Shown here: positions 44,880 through 54,289 of the stretch, in pieces
Numbering within the stretch: position 1 is the first letter of the stretch
Layout of the letters: each line of letters begins with the position of its first letter
DNA from: Streptomyces sp. HUAS CB01
Lineage (GTDB): Bacteria; Actinomycetota; Actinomycetes; Streptomycetales; Streptomycetaceae
Reading direction: 5' to 3'
Assembly: GCF_030406905.1 (NCBI RefSeq)
Contig: NZ_CP129137.1
Span: 3,085,001 to 3,149,000, forward strand
Length of the DNA stretch: 64,000 nucleotides
Notes under the pieces: generated by a model
Seen by the model: only the letters and a program-made list of their open reading frames with translations
Told to the model about the DNA's origin: nothing
Database searches by the model: none
Made by a program: the position numbers and the translations under genes

Positions 44880-46073
44880 CGCCCTGGGCGAGCTCGCCGT
44901 CGAGTGGAGCGTCGCGTTCGAGGGGGCGCGGCGCGACTGGAGGTCGAGGGCCACGGATTCCGCGTCGCGGAGGGCGCGGACCGCGTTCTGCCAGGTGAGC
45001 TGGGCCAGGTCCGGGTGGGACCAGCCGCGGCGAAGGAGCTCCGCGATCAGGTTGGGGTAGCCGGCGACGTCCTCCAGGCCGGCCGGGGTGAACGCGGTGC
45101 CGTCGTAGTCGCCGCCGATGCCGATGTGGTCGATCCCGGCCACCTCGCGCATGTGGTCCAGGTGGTCCGCGACCGTGGCCGCGGTCGCCATCGGGCGCGG
45201 GTTCGCGGCCTCGTACGCCCGCTGGACCTTCATGCCCGCCTCGGTCGTGTCGAGGGGGTGGAGGCCGTGCTCCCGCATGTTCTCGTCCGCCGCGCGCGTC
45301 CAGGCGACCGCCTCCGGCAGGACGAACTTCGGGACGAACGTGGCCATCGCCACGCCGCCGTTCGCGGGGAGCCGCTCCAGCACGTCGTCGGGGATGTTCC
45401 GCGGATGGTCGCAGACCGCCCGGGCGGAGGAGTGCGAGAAGATCACCGGGGCGACGGACGTGTCCAGCGCGTCCCGCATCGTCGTCGGCGCGACGTGCGA
45501 CAGGTCGACGAGCATGCCCGTGCGGTTCATCTCCCGCACGACCTCGTGGCCGAACGGCGACAGTCCGCCGAAGCGCGGCTCGTCGGTCGCCGAGTCCGCC
45601 CAGTCGTTGTTGTCGTTGTGCGTCAGCGTCATGTAGCGGACGCCCAGCGTGTGCAGCGCCCGCAGCGTGGCGAGCGAGTTGTTGATGGAGTGGCCGCCCT
45701 CCGCCCCCATGAGGGAGGCGATACGGCCCTCCTTGCGCGCCGACTCCATGTCGTCGGCGGTCAGGGCGCGCACCAGGTCCGCCGGGTAGCGGTCCAGCAG
45801 CCGGTCCACCACGTCGATCTGCTCGAGCGTGGCGCTGACCGCCTCGTCACCGGCCATGTCGCTGCGCACGTACACCGACCAGAACTGCGCTCCGACGCCG
45901 CCGGCCCTCAGCCGCGGAATGTCGGTGTGCAGGCTGCCCGTCTGGTCGGTCGCGATGTCGCGGCGGTCCAGGTCGTAGCGGACCTGTTCGCGCAGGGCCC
46001 ACGGAAGATCGTTGTGGCCGTCCACGACGGGAAAGGATGTGAGCAGGGAACGGGCCTCGGCGAGAAAATCCAC
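44877..46073 (-). CDS. Membrane dipeptidase (renal dipeptidase, M19)
   Basis: This encodes 398 residues. Zinc-site motifs are [18 protein letters not shown] at the N-terminus, [15 protein letters not shown] (bridging Glu), [19 protein letters not shown] and [15 protein letters not shown]. The C-terminus has [15 protein letters not shown]. These metallo-dipeptidases cleave dipeptides and are often lipoproteins. Here no signal sequence is seen, so it is probably cytosolic. The GTG start at 46073 lies 9 bp after the purE stop, suggesting co-transcription with purK-purE. The extreme C-terminus ([14 protein letters not shown]) is variable and reaches the repeat array. Confidence 0.94.
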   Translation of the reverse strand: MDFLAEARSLLTSFPVVDGHNDLPWALREQVRYDLDRRDIATDQTGSLHTDIPRLRAGGVGAQFWSVYVRSDMAGDEAVSATLEQIDVVDRLLDRYPADLVRALTADDMESARKEGRIASLMGAEGGHSINNSLATLRALHTLGVRYMTLTHNDNNDWADSATDEPRFGGLSPFGHEVVREMNRTGMLVDLSHVAPTTMRDALDTSVAPVIFSHSSARAVCDHPRNIPDDVLERLPANGGVAMATFVPKFVLPEAVAWTRAADENMREHGLHPLDTTEAGMKVQRAYEAANPRPMATAATVADHLDHMREVAGIDHIGIGGDYDGTAFTPAGLEDVAGYPNLIAELLRRGWSHPDLAQLTWQNAVRALRDAESVALDLQSRRAPSNATLHSTASSPRA

Positions 46074-46082
46074 GGTCGCAGC

Positions 46083-46622
46083 CTACTTGCCGAACCCGAA
46101 GCCCGCGGCCCCCTCCACCTTGCTGCGCAGCCGCTTGCCCTTCTCCGTCGCCTGGTCGTTCAGCTCCTGCTGGAAGTCCCGCATCCTGGCCAGCAGGTCG
46201 GCGTCCTGCGTCGCGAGGATCCGGGCCGCGAGCAGACCCGCGTTCCGCGCCCCGGCCACCGACACCGTCGCGACGGGCACACCGGCGGGCATCTGCACGA
46301 TCGAGAGCAGCGAGTCCATGCCGTCGAGGTACTTCAGCGGCACCGGCACGCCGATCACCGGCAGCGGGGTGACGGAGGCGAGCATGCCGGGCAGATGGGC
46401 GGCGCCGCCCGCGCCCGCGATGATCGCCTTCAGCCCGCGGTCGGCCGCCTGCTCGCCGTACGCGATCATCTCGCGCGGCATGCGGTGCGCGGAGACGACG
46501 TCCACCTCGTACGGGATCTCGAACTCGTCCAGGGCCTGGGCGGCGTTCTCCATGACGGGCCAGTCGGAGTCCGAGCCCATCACGATGCCGACGAGGGGGG
46601 CCGAACCGGGAGCGCTGGTCAT
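46083..46622 (-). CDS. purE: N5-carboxyaminoimidazole ribonucleotide mutase
   Basis: This encodes 179 residues, a cytosolic class I PurE that converts N5-CAIR to CAIR in purine synthesis. Motifs are [25 protein letters not shown] with the catalytic His, [16 protein letters not shown] and [20 protein letters not shown]. The ATG overlaps the purK stop by 4 bp (ATGA), so translation is coupled. Confidence 0.97.
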   Translation of the reverse strand: MTSAPGSAPLVGIVMGSDSDWPVMENAAQALDEFEIPYEVDVVSAHRMPREMIAYGEQAADRGLKAIIAGAGGAAHLPGMLASVTPLPVIGVPVPLKYLDGMDSLLSIVQMPAGVPVATVSVAGARNAGLLAARILATQDADLLARMRDFQQELNDQATEKGKRLRSKVEGAAGFGFGK

Positions 46623-47758
46623 TCGGTGATCGTTCCTCTGAGGTAGTCGGCCGCGTGACGGGCGCGCGCGAGCACGTCGTCCAGGTCGTCGCCGTAGGTG
46701 TTGACGTGGCCGACCTTGCGGCCGGGCTTCACGTCCTTGCCGTACATGTGGATCTTCAGCTGCGGGTCCCGGGCCATGCAGTGCAGATAGCCCTGGTACA
46801 TGTCCGGGTAGTCGCCGCCGAGGACGTTCGCCATGACCGTCCACTTCGCCCGGGGGCGGGGGTCGCCGAGGGGGAGGTCGAGGACGGCCCGCACATGGTT
46901 GGCGAACTGGGACGTGATGGCGCCGTCCTGGGTCCAGTGCCCGGAGTTGTGCGGGCGCATGGCCAGCTCGTTGACGAGGATGCGGCCGTCCGTGGTCTCG
47001 AAGAGCTCGACCGCCAGATGGCCGACGACGCCGAGCTCCCGCGCGATGCGCAGGGCGAGCTGCTGGGCCTGCCCGGTCAGCTCCTCGCCGAGGTCAGGCG
47101 CGGGGGCGATGACGGTGTCGCAGACGCCGTCGACCTGCCGCGACTCCACGACGGGGTACGCGACGGCCTGGCCGTGCGGGGAGCGGACGACGTTGGCGGC
47201 GAGCTCGCGTCGGTAGTCGACCTTCTCCTCGGCGAGGACGGGCACGCCGGCGCGGAACGGCGGCTCGGCGTCCTCCTCGCTCCGGACGAACCACACGCCC
47301 TTGCCGTCGTAGCCGCCGCGCACGGTCTTGAGGATCACGGGGAAGCCCCCGACCTCCGCCGCGAAGGCCGCCGCGTCCGCCGGGTCGGCGACGATGCGGT
47401 GACGCGGGCTGGGCGCGCCGATCCGGTCGAGCCGTGCGCGCATCACGCCCTTGTCCTGGGCGTGCACGAGCGCGTCGGGGCCCGGGCGCACGGGGATGCC
47501 CTCCGCCTCCAGGGCCCGCAGGTGCTCGGTGGGCACGTGCTCGTGGTCGAAGGTGATCACGTCGCAGCCGCGGGCGAAATCGCGGAGCGTGTCCAGGTCT
47601 CGGTAGTCGCCGACGACGACCTCGCCGGCCACCTGGGCCGCCGAGTCCTGGGGGGTGTCACTGAGGAGCTTGAACCTGATGCCGAGGGGGATGCCTGCCT
47701 CGTGTGTCATACGGGCGAGCTGTCCACCGCCGACCATGCCGACTACGGGGAACGTCAC
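46619..47758 (-). CDS. purK: 5-(carboxyamino)imidazole ribonucleotide synthase
   Basis: This encodes 379 residues, an ATP-grasp enzyme making N5-CAIR from AIR, bicarbonate and ATP, directly upstream of PurE. Features are [50 protein letters not shown] and the ATP/Mg block [18 protein letters not shown]. The GTG at 47758 gives [19 protein letters not shown] abuts it, so the ribosome-binding spacing is unusually short. The gene is divergent from the GtrA gene. Confidence 0.96.
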   Translation of the reverse strand: MTFPVVGMVGGGQLARMTHEAGIPLGIRFKLLSDTPQDSAAQVAGEVVVGDYRDLDTLRDFARGCDVITFDHEHVPTEHLRALEAEGIPVRPGPDALVHAQDKGVMRARLDRIGAPSPRHRIVADPADAAAFAAEVGGFPVILKTVRGGYDGKGVWFVRSEEDAEPPFRAGVPVLAEEKVDYRRELAANVVRSPHGQAVAYPVVESRQVDGVCDTVIAPAPDLGEELTGQAQQLALRIARELGVVGHLAVELFETTDGRILVNELAMRPHNSGHWTQDGAITSQFANHVRAVLDLPLGDPRPRAKWTVMANVLGGDYPDMYQGYLHCMARDPQLKIHMYGKDVKPGRKVGHVNTYGDDLDDVLARARHAADYLRGTITE

Positions 47759-47922
47759 CCTCCCAGGGTATCCGGAGCTCCGTACGGTCCTGCCCACCCC
47801 ATGGCTTCGTATGATCCAACAAGACCGTGCACCCCTTCGTGGACGTCCATCGGGCACGCGGGGGAGGTGCTGGTTAGAGTGGTCTGGTTGACGTAGTCGA
47901 CCGGACGGGACCAGCGAACACC

Positions 47923-48429
47923 ATGAGCGAACGGGCCGCACTGCGTGTGCGACTGAACCGGCTCGCGCGCGAGGTCGCCAAGTTCGGCGCGGTCGGCGGC
48001 CTGGGCCTGCTGGTCAACATGGCGGTCTTCAACCTGCTGCGGCACACCACCGAGATCCCGGTCGTGCGCGCCAGCCTCCTCGCCACCGTCATCGCGATCC
48101 TGTTCAACTACGTGGGCTTCCGCTACTTCACGTACCGGGACCGGGACAAGAGCGGCCGCACCAAGGAACTCACCCTGTTCCTGCTGTTCAGCGCGGTCGG
48201 ACTGGTGATCGAGAACGGTGTGCTGTACGTCGCGACCTACGGGTTCGGCTGGGACAGCCCGCTGCAGAGCAACTTCTTCAAGTTCTTCGGGATCGCCGTC
48301 GCGACGCTGTTCCGCTTCTGGTCGTACCGCACCTGGGTGTTCCGCGCCCTGCCGGCCCGCGAGGCCGTGCAGACCGCGGAGTCGTTCCTGGAGCAGCGTA
48401 CGGAGCAGCCCGACCGCGTCGGCAGCTGA
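47923..48429 (+). CDS. GtrA family membrane protein
   Basis: This encodes 168 residues with four membrane segments: FGAVGGLGLLVNMAVFNLL, ASLLATVIAILFNYVGFRYF, ELTLFLLFSAVGLVIENGVL and FFKFFGIAVATLFRFWSYRTW. GtrA proteins are proposed to flip or deliver undecaprenyl-linked sugars for cell-surface glycans. In mycobacteria Rv3277, next to purK, is the counterpart. A TAGAGT at 47875-47880 is a possible -10, giving a leader of about 40 nt. The soluble C-terminus is short and acidic. Confidence 0.94.
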   Translation: MSERAALRVRLNRLAREVAKFGAVGGLGLLVNMAVFNLLRHTTEIPVVRASLLATVIAILFNYVGFRYFTYRDRDKSGRTKELTLFLLFSAVGLVIENGVLYVATYGFGWDSPLQSNFFKFFGIAVATLFRFWSYRTWVFRALPAREAVQTAESFLEQRTEQPDRVGS

Positions 48430-48521
48430 CCCGCAGCTCGCCTCGTCCCGCTCCTCACGCGCCTCGCCCGCTTCGTCCCGGCTCGCCTCGTCCCGCTCCC
48501 CCGCCCCGCCCCGGAGCGGCT

Positions 48522-49835
48522 TCAGCGCACCGTGCGCTCGGGCTCCTCCTTGCGCGGCCGCGTCTCCCGGCTCAGGAACAGGGCGAACACCGCGGGCTGC
48601 TGCTGCAGCAGCTCCAGCCGCCCGCCGTCCGCCTCGGCGAGGTCCCGGGCCACGGCGAGCCCGATGCCCGTGGAGTTGCGCCCGCTGATGGTGCGCTCGA
48701 AGATCCGCGCCCCCAGGTCCGCCGGGACGCCGGGTCCCTCGTCGGTCACCTCGATGACGGCCTGGTTGCCGGTGACCCGCGTCCGCAGGGCCACCGTGCC
48801 GCCCCCGTGCATCAGCGAGTTCTCGATCAGGGCCGCCAGGACCTGGGCGACGGCGCCCGGGGTGCCGACGGCCCGCATCCCCTGCTTGCCGGAGCAGACG
48901 ACGGCGCGCCCGGCGCTGCGGTACGCCGGGCGCCACTCCTCGATCTGCTGCTTGACGACCTCGTCGAGGTCGAAGGCGACGGCGGACCCGGTCCGCGGGT
49001 CACGGGCGTTGGTGAGCAGCCGCTCCACCACGTCGGTGAGCCGCTCCACCTGCGTGAGCGCGACGTTCGCCTCCTCCTTGACGGTCTCCGGGTCGTCGGT
49101 GGCGGAGATCTCCTCCAGCCGCATGGAGAGGGCGGTCAGGGGTGTACGGAGCTGGTGGGAGGCGTCCGCGGCGAGCCGGCGCTCGGCGGTGAGCATCCGG
49201 GCGATCCGCTCGGCGCTGGCGTCCAGCACATCGGCGACCCGGTCGAGTTCGGGGACCCCGTAGCGCTTGTGGCGGGGCCGGGGGTCGCCGGAACCCAGCC
49301 GTTCCGCGGTCTCGGCGAGATCGGTCAGCGGCGAGGCGAGGCGGTTGGCCTGGCGCACGGCGAGCAGCACGGCGGCGACGACGGCGAGCAGCGCCACCGC
49401 CCCGATGATCATCAGGGAGCGGCCGACCTCGCGGGTGACGGTGGCGCGGGACTCCTCGACGACGACCCGCTCGCCCTGCTCGCCGGTGGCGGTGCCGCGG
49501 ATCACGCTGCCCGACGGCCGCTGCCCGACCTCGACCGGCGGGCTGCCGGGGATCTCGATCCTGGCGAACCGGTCGGCGCCGATCTGGTCGGCCAGCACCC
49601 CGTCGTCGACCCGTTCGTGCTCGAGCACCTTGGCCTCGATGACACTGACCAGACGCAGCGCCTCGGAGTCGACGCTCTCCTGGGCGCTGTTGCTGATGGT
49701 CCGCGTCTCGACGATGACGAGCGACACACCGAAGACGGCGATCACGACGAGCACCACGGCCAGGGTGGAGTTGATGAGTCGGCGGCGCACGGTGCCCTCC
49801 GGGCGGGTCTTGCGGTCGTACGGGCGCCGGGGCAC
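48522..49835 (-). CDS. Sensor histidine kinase (two-component)
   Basis: This encodes 437 residues. The first membrane segment is at ~22-43, followed by an extracytoplasmic loop of about 95 residues and a second segment at ~141-160. HAMP-like linker RLASPLTDLAETAERLGSGD leads to the HisKA domain with H227 in ADASHQLRTPLTAL. HATPase motifs are IENSLMHGGG (N-box), DEGPGVPADLG (G1) and STGIGLAVARDLAEADGG (G2). It phosphorylates the adjacent OmpR-type regulator. GTG 49835 has AAGGA upstream and all-G/C third positions in its first 15 codons. GTG 49790, preceded by GGAGGG, is an alternative giving 422 residues. Confidence 0.93.
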   Translation of the reverse strand: MPRRPYDRKTRPEGTVRRRLINSTLAVVLVVIAVFGVSLVIVETRTISNSAQESVDSEALRLVSVIEAKVLEHERVDDGVLADQIGADRFARIEIPGSPPVEVGQRPSGSVIRGTATGEQGERVVVEESRATVTREVGRSLMIIGAVALLAVVAAVLLAVRQANRLASPLTDLAETAERLGSGDPRPRHKRYGVPELDRVADVLDASAERIARMLTAERRLAADASHQLRTPLTALSMRLEEISATDDPETVKEEANVALTQVERLTDVVERLLTNARDPRTGSAVAFDLDEVVKQQIEEWRPAYRSAGRAVVCSGKQGMRAVGTPGAVAQVLAALIENSLMHGGGTVALRTRVTGNQAVIEVTDEGPGVPADLGARIFERTISGRNSTGIGLAVARDLAEADGGRLELLQQQPAVFALFLSRETRPRKEEPERTVR

Positions 49836-50037
49836 CCGCGGTCCTTGCCGGTCCGGGCCTGGGACCGGGTGGTCCCGGCCCTCGGGAGGCCGGGCCCGGA
49901 GCCGGGCCCCGGAAACGCCCGGTCCCGGAGCCGTGGTCCAGGAACACCCGGTCCCGGAGCCGGAGTCCCGGGGCGCTCGGTCCCGGGCGGTCGGTTCTCC
50001 TCGAAGCGGCTCGGTCCTTCCCGAAACTCGAAGTCGC
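49836..50037. other. Gap between response regulator and sensor kinase with GC repeats
   Basis: A 202-bp spacer in an otherwise operon-like pair. It contains repeated CCCGGTCCCGGAGCCG (about 49918-49933 and 49958-49973) and related words. It may form structure or carry a promoter for the kinase gene. No gene is seen. Confidence 0.5.
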
Positions 50038-50715
50038 TCAGTTCTTCTCGAAGCGGAAGCCGACGCCCCGGACCGTCGCGATGTACCTCGGGTTCGCCGC
50101 GTCGTCCCCCAGCTTCTTGCGCAGCCAGGAGATGTGCATGTCGAGGGTCTTCGTGGAGGACCACCACGTGGTGTCCCAGACCTCGCGCATCAACTGGTCG
50201 CGGGTGACCACCCGCCCGGCGTCCCGCACCAGCACACGCAGGAGGTCGAACTCCTTCGCCGTGAGCTGGAGCTCCTCGTCGCCCATCCAGGCCCGGTGGG
50301 ACTCGACGTCGATCCGCACACCGTGCGTCGCGGGGGCCGCGGCGGGCTCGGTGGCACCGCGTCGGAGCAACGCCCGGACCCGGGCCAGCAGTTCGGCGAG
50401 ACGGAAGGGCTTGGTCACGTAGTCGTCGGCGCCGGCGTCCAGGCCGACCACCGTGTCCACCTCGTCGGCGCGGGCGGTCAGCACCAGGATCGGCACGCTG
50501 TGGCCGTCGGCACGCAGCCGCCTCGCCACCTCGAGCCCGTCCATACCGGGCAGCCCGAGATCCAGCACGACCAGGTCGACGCCGCCCTGGAGCCCGGCGT
50601 CGAGCGCGGTGGGGCCGTCCTCGCGGACCTCGACCTCGTACCCCTCCCGGCGCAGGGCGCGCGCCAGCGGCTCGGAGATGGATGCGTCGTCCTCGGCGAG
50701 CAGTACACGGGTCAT
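50038..50715 (-). CDS. OmpR-family response regulator
   Basis: This encodes 225 residues. The receiver domain has acidic D9/D10, phospho-acceptor D52 in DLVVLDLGLPGMDGLE, the Thr of VLTARADE, and K102 in DDYVTKPF. The C-terminal winged-helix DNA-binding domain has QLTAKEFDLLRVLVRDAGRV and ends HISWLRKKLGDD and YIATVRGVGFRF. It is the partner of the kinase downstream on the same strand. ATG 50715 gives MTRVLLAEDDASISEPLA. Confidence 0.96.
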   Translation of the reverse strand: MTRVLLAEDDASISEPLARALRREGYEVEVREDGPTALDAGLQGGVDLVVLDLGLPGMDGLEVARRLRADGHSVPILVLTARADEVDTVVGLDAGADDYVTKPFRLAELLARVRALLRRGATEPAAAPATHGVRIDVESHRAWMGDEELQLTAKEFDLLRVLVRDAGRVVTRDQLMREVWDTTWWSSTKTLDMHISWLRKKLGDDAANPRYIATVRGVGFRFEKN

Positions 50716-50847
50716 GGGGTGATGGTAGTCCGCGGCGCTCACGCTGAGGGGGGTCCTGGGCAGGCCCCCGAGGTCGACGGTGCGATCCTGGTGGGCGCCT
50801 TCGAATGTGGGCAGACGGTTCCGCGACCGCCTGTGATCCTTCTCTCA

Positions 50848-50863
50848 AGTGGTCTAAACATGT
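50848..50863. promoter_or_regulatory. DasR-like (dre) operator candidate
   Basis: AGTGGTCTAAACATGT matches the dre consensus (A,C/G)TGGTCTAGACCA-type sequence at 12 of 16 positions, with the left half-site intact. It lies just upstream of a possible -10 (50877-50882). DasR is the GntR-family N-acetylglucosamine-responsive regulator of Streptomyces. Confidence 0.4.
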
Positions 50864-50909
50864 CGCTGTCGTGGTTTATGGTGTCAAGGCGCCTACAGCA
50901 CTACTCGGG

Positions 50910-50939
50910 GACCTTTGGCTGCTTCTGCCGCCAAAGGTC
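50910..50939 (+). terminator. Intrinsic terminator in the POT upstream region
   Basis: GACCTTTGG (50910-50918) and CCAAAGGTC (50931-50939) form a 9-bp stem with a 12-nt loop, followed by TCTTTTCTG. It lies about 230 bp before the transporter ATG on the same strand. It would stop a transcript from a promoter near 50877 after roughly 50 nt. Confidence 0.75.
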
Positions 50940-51175
50940 TCTTTTCTGCGCGGAGTCGGCGTGAGCCCCTCCGCGAACGTGAATGACCTGGGCCGGGCCC
51001 CGCACGCGACGACGCGCGCGGGGTGTGGATCCCGGTGAGGACTGTCCCTCGTCCCCCGTCGGGGACGGGCCCCTCGGGCGTGGGGGCGGGACCGCTTCCC
51101 TGCCGGTGCCGGCCGCCCCCCACCGGGCGCGGAAACCGCTCACGACGCGGCGCGTCCCGAGCAGCAAGGATCGAC

Positions 51176-52678
51176 ATGGCGTCCAGCCTGACGAAGGACT
51201 CGTCCAGCACCCCTGGCGAGAAGACCTTCCTCGGCCACCCCCGCGGTATGGCCACGCTCTTCATGACGGAGATGTGGGAGCGCTTTTCCTGGTACGGAAT
51301 GCGCGGCATCCTCGTCCTCTATCTGGTCGCGGGCGTCCTCGACGGACCGCTCCAGGGCAGGGAGGCGCTGGCCGCCTCGATCTACGGCGTCTACAACGCC
51401 GTCGTCTACATGGCCGCCATGCCCGGCGGCTGGATCGCCGACCGCCTGTGGGGCGCGCGCAAGGCCGTCCTCGTCGGCGGCATCGTCATCGCCCTCGGCC
51501 ACTACACCCTGGCGATCCCCTCGGACACCGCCTTCTTCGCCGGCCTGGTGCTCATCGCCGCCGGTACGGGTCTGCTGAAGCCGAACATCTCGGCCATGGT
51601 CGGCGGGCTCTACGAGGGCCAGTCCAGCGCCCGCCGCGACGCCGGCTTCACGCTCTTCTACATGGCGATCAACATCGGCGGCATGGCCGCCCCGCTGGTC
51701 GTCGGCTACCTCGGCGAGAACGTCAACTGGCACCTCGGCTTCGCCGTCGCCGGTATCGGCATGACGCTGGCGGTCGTCCAGTACGTGCTCGGCAGCCGCC
51801 ACCTCGGCGACGTCGGCAAGGAGCCCGGCACCCCGGCGACGCCGGAGGAGAAGCGGACCGCGCTGCGCAAGGTCCTGCTGTGGGGCGGCCTGGCCGTCGC
51901 CGCGCTCGCCGTCGACGTGCTGCTCGGCACCTACGACATCGAGCACATCGTCAACGTCCTGGCGGTCCTCGGCATCGTGGTGCCGGTCGTCTACTTCGTC
52001 ACGATGTACCGGAACCCCGCGCTGACCGCGACCGACAAGCCCAAGATCCAGGCGTTCGCCTGGTTCTTCGCCACGGCCGTGCTGTTCTGGATGATCTACG
52101 ACCAGTCGGGCTCGCTGCTGACGCTGTTCGCGGACAACAAGACCGACCGCATGATCGGCGGCTGGGAGTTCCCGGCGTCCTGGTACCAGTCGGTGAACCC
52201 GGCCATGGTCATCGTCCTGGCCCCGCTCTTCGCCGCCGTCTGGGTCCGGCTCGCCAAGCGCAACCGCGAGCCCAGCACCCCGATGAAGTTCGCCCTGGCG
52301 ATGCTGCTCATCGGCGGCTCGTTCGCCATCATGGGCCTGGCGGGCGCGGCTGCCGCGAACAGCGAGACCGGCAAGGTCACCGTGTTCTGGCTGCTGAGCG
52401 TCTACCTCGTCCAGACCCTCGGCGAGATGTGCCTGTCCCCGGTGGGCCTGTCGCTGTCCACGAAGCTGGCGCCGAAGCAGTTCGTCGGCCAGATCATGGG
52501 TCTGTGGTTCCTGGCCACCGCGACGGGCAACGCCCTGAACGGCTGGACCACCAAGCTCAACGAGCCGCTCGGCGACGCCGCGTACTACTCGATGTGGGCG
52601 GTCATCGCGATCGTCGCCGGGCTGACGTTCATGATGGCGGGCAGGAAGATCCGCGCCCTCATGGGCGACGTCCACTGA
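51176..52678 (+). CDS. POT family proton-dependent oligopeptide transporter
   Basis: This encodes 500 residues with about 14 membrane segments. The POT signature EMWERFSWYGMRGILVLYLV (the ExxERFxYY-type motif on helix 1) takes up protons and substrate together. The second signature is FTLFYMAINIGGMAAPLVVG. It imports di- and tripeptides driven by the proton gradient. ATG 51176 has AAGGA at 51166-51170. The upstream region holds a DasR-like site and an intrinsic terminator. It ends before the convergent terminator at 52722-52762. Confidence 0.95.
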   Translation: MASSLTKDSSSTPGEKTFLGHPRGMATLFMTEMWERFSWYGMRGILVLYLVAGVLDGPLQGREALAASIYGVYNAVVYMAAMPGGWIADRLWGARKAVLVGGIVIALGHYTLAIPSDTAFFAGLVLIAAGTGLLKPNISAMVGGLYEGQSSARRDAGFTLFYMAINIGGMAAPLVVGYLGENVNWHLGFAVAGIGMTLAVVQYVLGSRHLGDVGKEPGTPATPEEKRTALRKVLLWGGLAVAALAVDVLLGTYDIEHIVNVLAVLGIVVPVVYFVTMYRNPALTATDKPKIQAFAWFFATAVLFWMIYDQSGSLLTLFADNKTDRMIGGWEFPASWYQSVNPAMVIVLAPLFAAVWVRLAKRNREPSTPMKFALAMLLIGGSFAIMGLAGAAAANSETGKVTVFWLLSVYLVQTLGEMCLSPVGLSLSTKLAPKQFVGQIMGLWFLATATGNALNGWTTKLNEPLGDAAYYSMWAVIAIVAGLTFMMAGRKIRALMGDVH

Positions 52679-52721
52679 CGTCACGCGGATCCCGCCGGCG
52701 ACTCACCGGCGCCACCGCGCA

Positions 52722-52762
52722 CGGGCCGGCCCGGCACGCACACCGCGTGCCGGGCCGGCCCG
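52722..52762. terminator. Bidirectional terminator after the POT gene
   Basis: A perfect 16-bp inverted repeat CGGGCCGGCCCGGCAC (52722-52737) / complement (52747-52762) has a 9-nt loop. It lies between the convergent transporter and LADTG surface-protein genes. Confidence 0.88.
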
Positions 52763-52891
52763 TCCCCGTACCGTCGTCCCGGTGCCCGGGGCGCCGTCCC
52801 CGTACTCCGGACGGTCCGTGTGCTCCGGAGGCCGTCGCCGGGGCGGGCCCGACGGGGAGTCCCGCCCGGCCCGCCCCGGGACCGTGCCCGC

Positions 52892-54289
52892 TCACCGGGC
52901 GCCGCGCAGCCTCCCCCACGGCGTGAACGTGAAGACCGCGCCGCCGATCAGGATCACCGTGCCGGCCACGAGGGCGAGGGCGCGCAGGGCGCCGTCGTCC
53001 CCGGCGCCGGTGTCGGCGAGGCCGCCGCCCGAGGCGTCACCGCCACCCGCCGAGCCGGAGGCGGAGCCGCCGCCGGAACCACCGCTCGCGCCGCCCGGCT
53101 GTGCGGAGGTGTCGAGCTCGAGCGACACCGCTACGTCGGCGGGCGGGGTGCAGGTCGTCGTGGTGCCCAGCGCCTCGACCGTGAGGACGCCCGGGCTGAG
53201 CGTCGACGTGCCGCTGGCGCCGGGCTTGTAGGTGCCGGTCAGATCGGGGATCTCGATCGGGTCGCCGGCCTTGATGGGCTCCTTGTTGGTGGGGCCCTCG
53301 ACATGCACGAAGCCCTTGTCGGCCCCGCCCAGTGCGACCTCCATGGACGGTTTGACGGAGTCGGCCGGGATGTCCGCGGGGCTGTCCATGACCGACTTGG
53401 AGAACTTCACGGTGAGGTCGAAGTCCCCGCCGTTCTTCTTGGCGTTGATCCTGACCGGGGAGACGGCCTCCTTGTCGCCGATGGGTGTCTTGCAGGAGTA
53501 GGCGACCTGCACCTCCTCGCCCTCGAAGTCGGTCTGGCCGCCGCCACCGCCCGTCGTGCCCCCGGAAGCGCTGCCGCCCGTGGACCCTCCGGAGTCGCTG
53601 CCGCCGGTCGAGGAACCACCGCTCGACGAACCGCCGGTCGAGGACCCACCGGTGTCCCCACCCGTCGACGAACCACCGGTCGAGGACCCACCGGTCGACG
53701 AACCACCGGTGTCGCCGCCCGTCGTGCCGCCCGAACCGCCCCCGCCCTCTGCGACCTTGACGTTCGCCCCCGGCTGGACCGCCTCCTTCGGGGAGCACTT
53801 GGTGTCGGTCGAGATCGGCTTGGAGACGTTGATGTTGTAGGCGCCCGGAGTCAGCGTGATCTCTCCTGGTGCGGTGAGCCTCAGCTTGGCCTTCATGTCG
53901 GGCAGCACCATGGGGCTGTTCTTGGGGATCGGCGGATTCTGCCGGGGCCCCTCCATCGCCAGGTCGGCGGTCTGCGCCCCGGCCACCTTCAGGGTGCCCG
54001 TCGGCTTGACGGTGTCCTTCTGCAGATCCAGGACGTCGGGGTTCTTCGACGCGGCCTCGACCGTCTTCCAGACCACCTCGATCTCGTCCCCGACCTTGGC
54101 CTCCGCCGGCGCCGTGATCTGCACCTCGGTGGTGCCCTGGACGGGCGGCAGACCGGAGATGGCCGGGGGGATGCACTCCGTCGCGTACGAGACGTCGGCG
54201 GCCCGGGCGGGGGAGGCGGCCAGCAGGATCCCCGCGCCGCCGAGCATCAGCGCGACCCCTGCCGCGCTCATCCTCCGTTGCGTGCTCAC
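52892..54289 (-). CDS. Secreted surface protein with LADTG (LAXTG-type) C-terminal anchor and Gly/Ser/Thr linker
   Basis: This encodes 465 residues. The signal peptide reads MSAAGVALMLGGAGILLAAS and is cleaved after ARA. Two beta-rich domains, each with a Cys near the start and a Cys near the end (TDTKCSP; TTTTCTP), flank a ~70-residue linker of GGSST/GGDTG repeats. The second domain (~268-400) closely resembles the LPKTG protein of the same cluster. The tail GGGLADTGAGDD, hydrophobic segment LALVAGTVILIGGAVF and basic end RLRGAR match class E sortase substrates (LAXTG). No sortase gene is in the window. The GTG start overlaps the previous gene by 4 bp (GTGA). Probably a cell-wall-anchored surface protein of unknown function. 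Confidence 0.85.
   Translation of the reverse strand: MSTQRRMSAAGVALMLGGAGILLAASPARAADVSYATECIPPAISGLPPVQGTTEVQITAPAEAKVGDEIEVVWKTVEAASKNPDVLDLQKDTVKPTGTLKVAGAQTADLAMEGPRQNPPIPKNSPMVLPDMKAKLRLTAPGEITLTPGAYNINVSKPISTDTKCSPKEAVQPGANVKVAEGGGGSGGTTGGDTGGSSTGGSSTGGSSTGGDTGGSSTGGSSSGGSSTGGSDSGGSTGGSASGGTTGGGGGQTDFEGEEVQVAYSCKTPIGDKEAVSPVRINAKKNGGDFDLTVKFSKSVMDSPADIPADSVKPSMEVALGGADKGFVHVEGPTNKEPIKAGDPIEIPDLTGTYKPGASGTSTLSPGVLTVEALGTTTTCTPPADVAVSLELDTSAQPGGASGGSGGGSASGSAGGGDASGGGLADTGAGDDGALRALALVAGTVILIGGAVFTFTPWGRLRGAR
53555..53745 (-). repeat. Imperfect 15-bp repeats encoding the GGSST/GGDTG linker
   Basis: Repeats of a 15-bp unit like CCACCGGTCGACGAA (plus strand), with CCACCGGTCGAGGAC and CCACCGGTGTCCCCA variants, encode the linker of the surface protein. 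Length variation between strains is expected. Confidence 0.85.

Larger units (their letters stand above)
50716..51175. other. Divergent regulatory region upstream of the POT transporter
   Basis: This is 460 bp between the response regulator (minus) and the transporter (plus). The left part (50830-50950) is A/T-richer and carries a DasR-like palindrome, a possible -10 TATGGT (50877-50882) and an intrinsic terminator (50910-50939). The right half is GC-rich leader. No protein-coding frame is convincing. Confidence 0.6.

Noticed and set aside
44216..44998. 260-codon plus-strand frame over the repeat array and dipeptidase end
   Set aside because: Its composition mirrors the 25-bp repeats and it runs antisense into a real gene.
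53556..53840. Pro/Glu-rich 94-codon frame antisense to the surface-protein linker
   Set aside because: It is the complement of the GGSST linker repeats and has no independent support.
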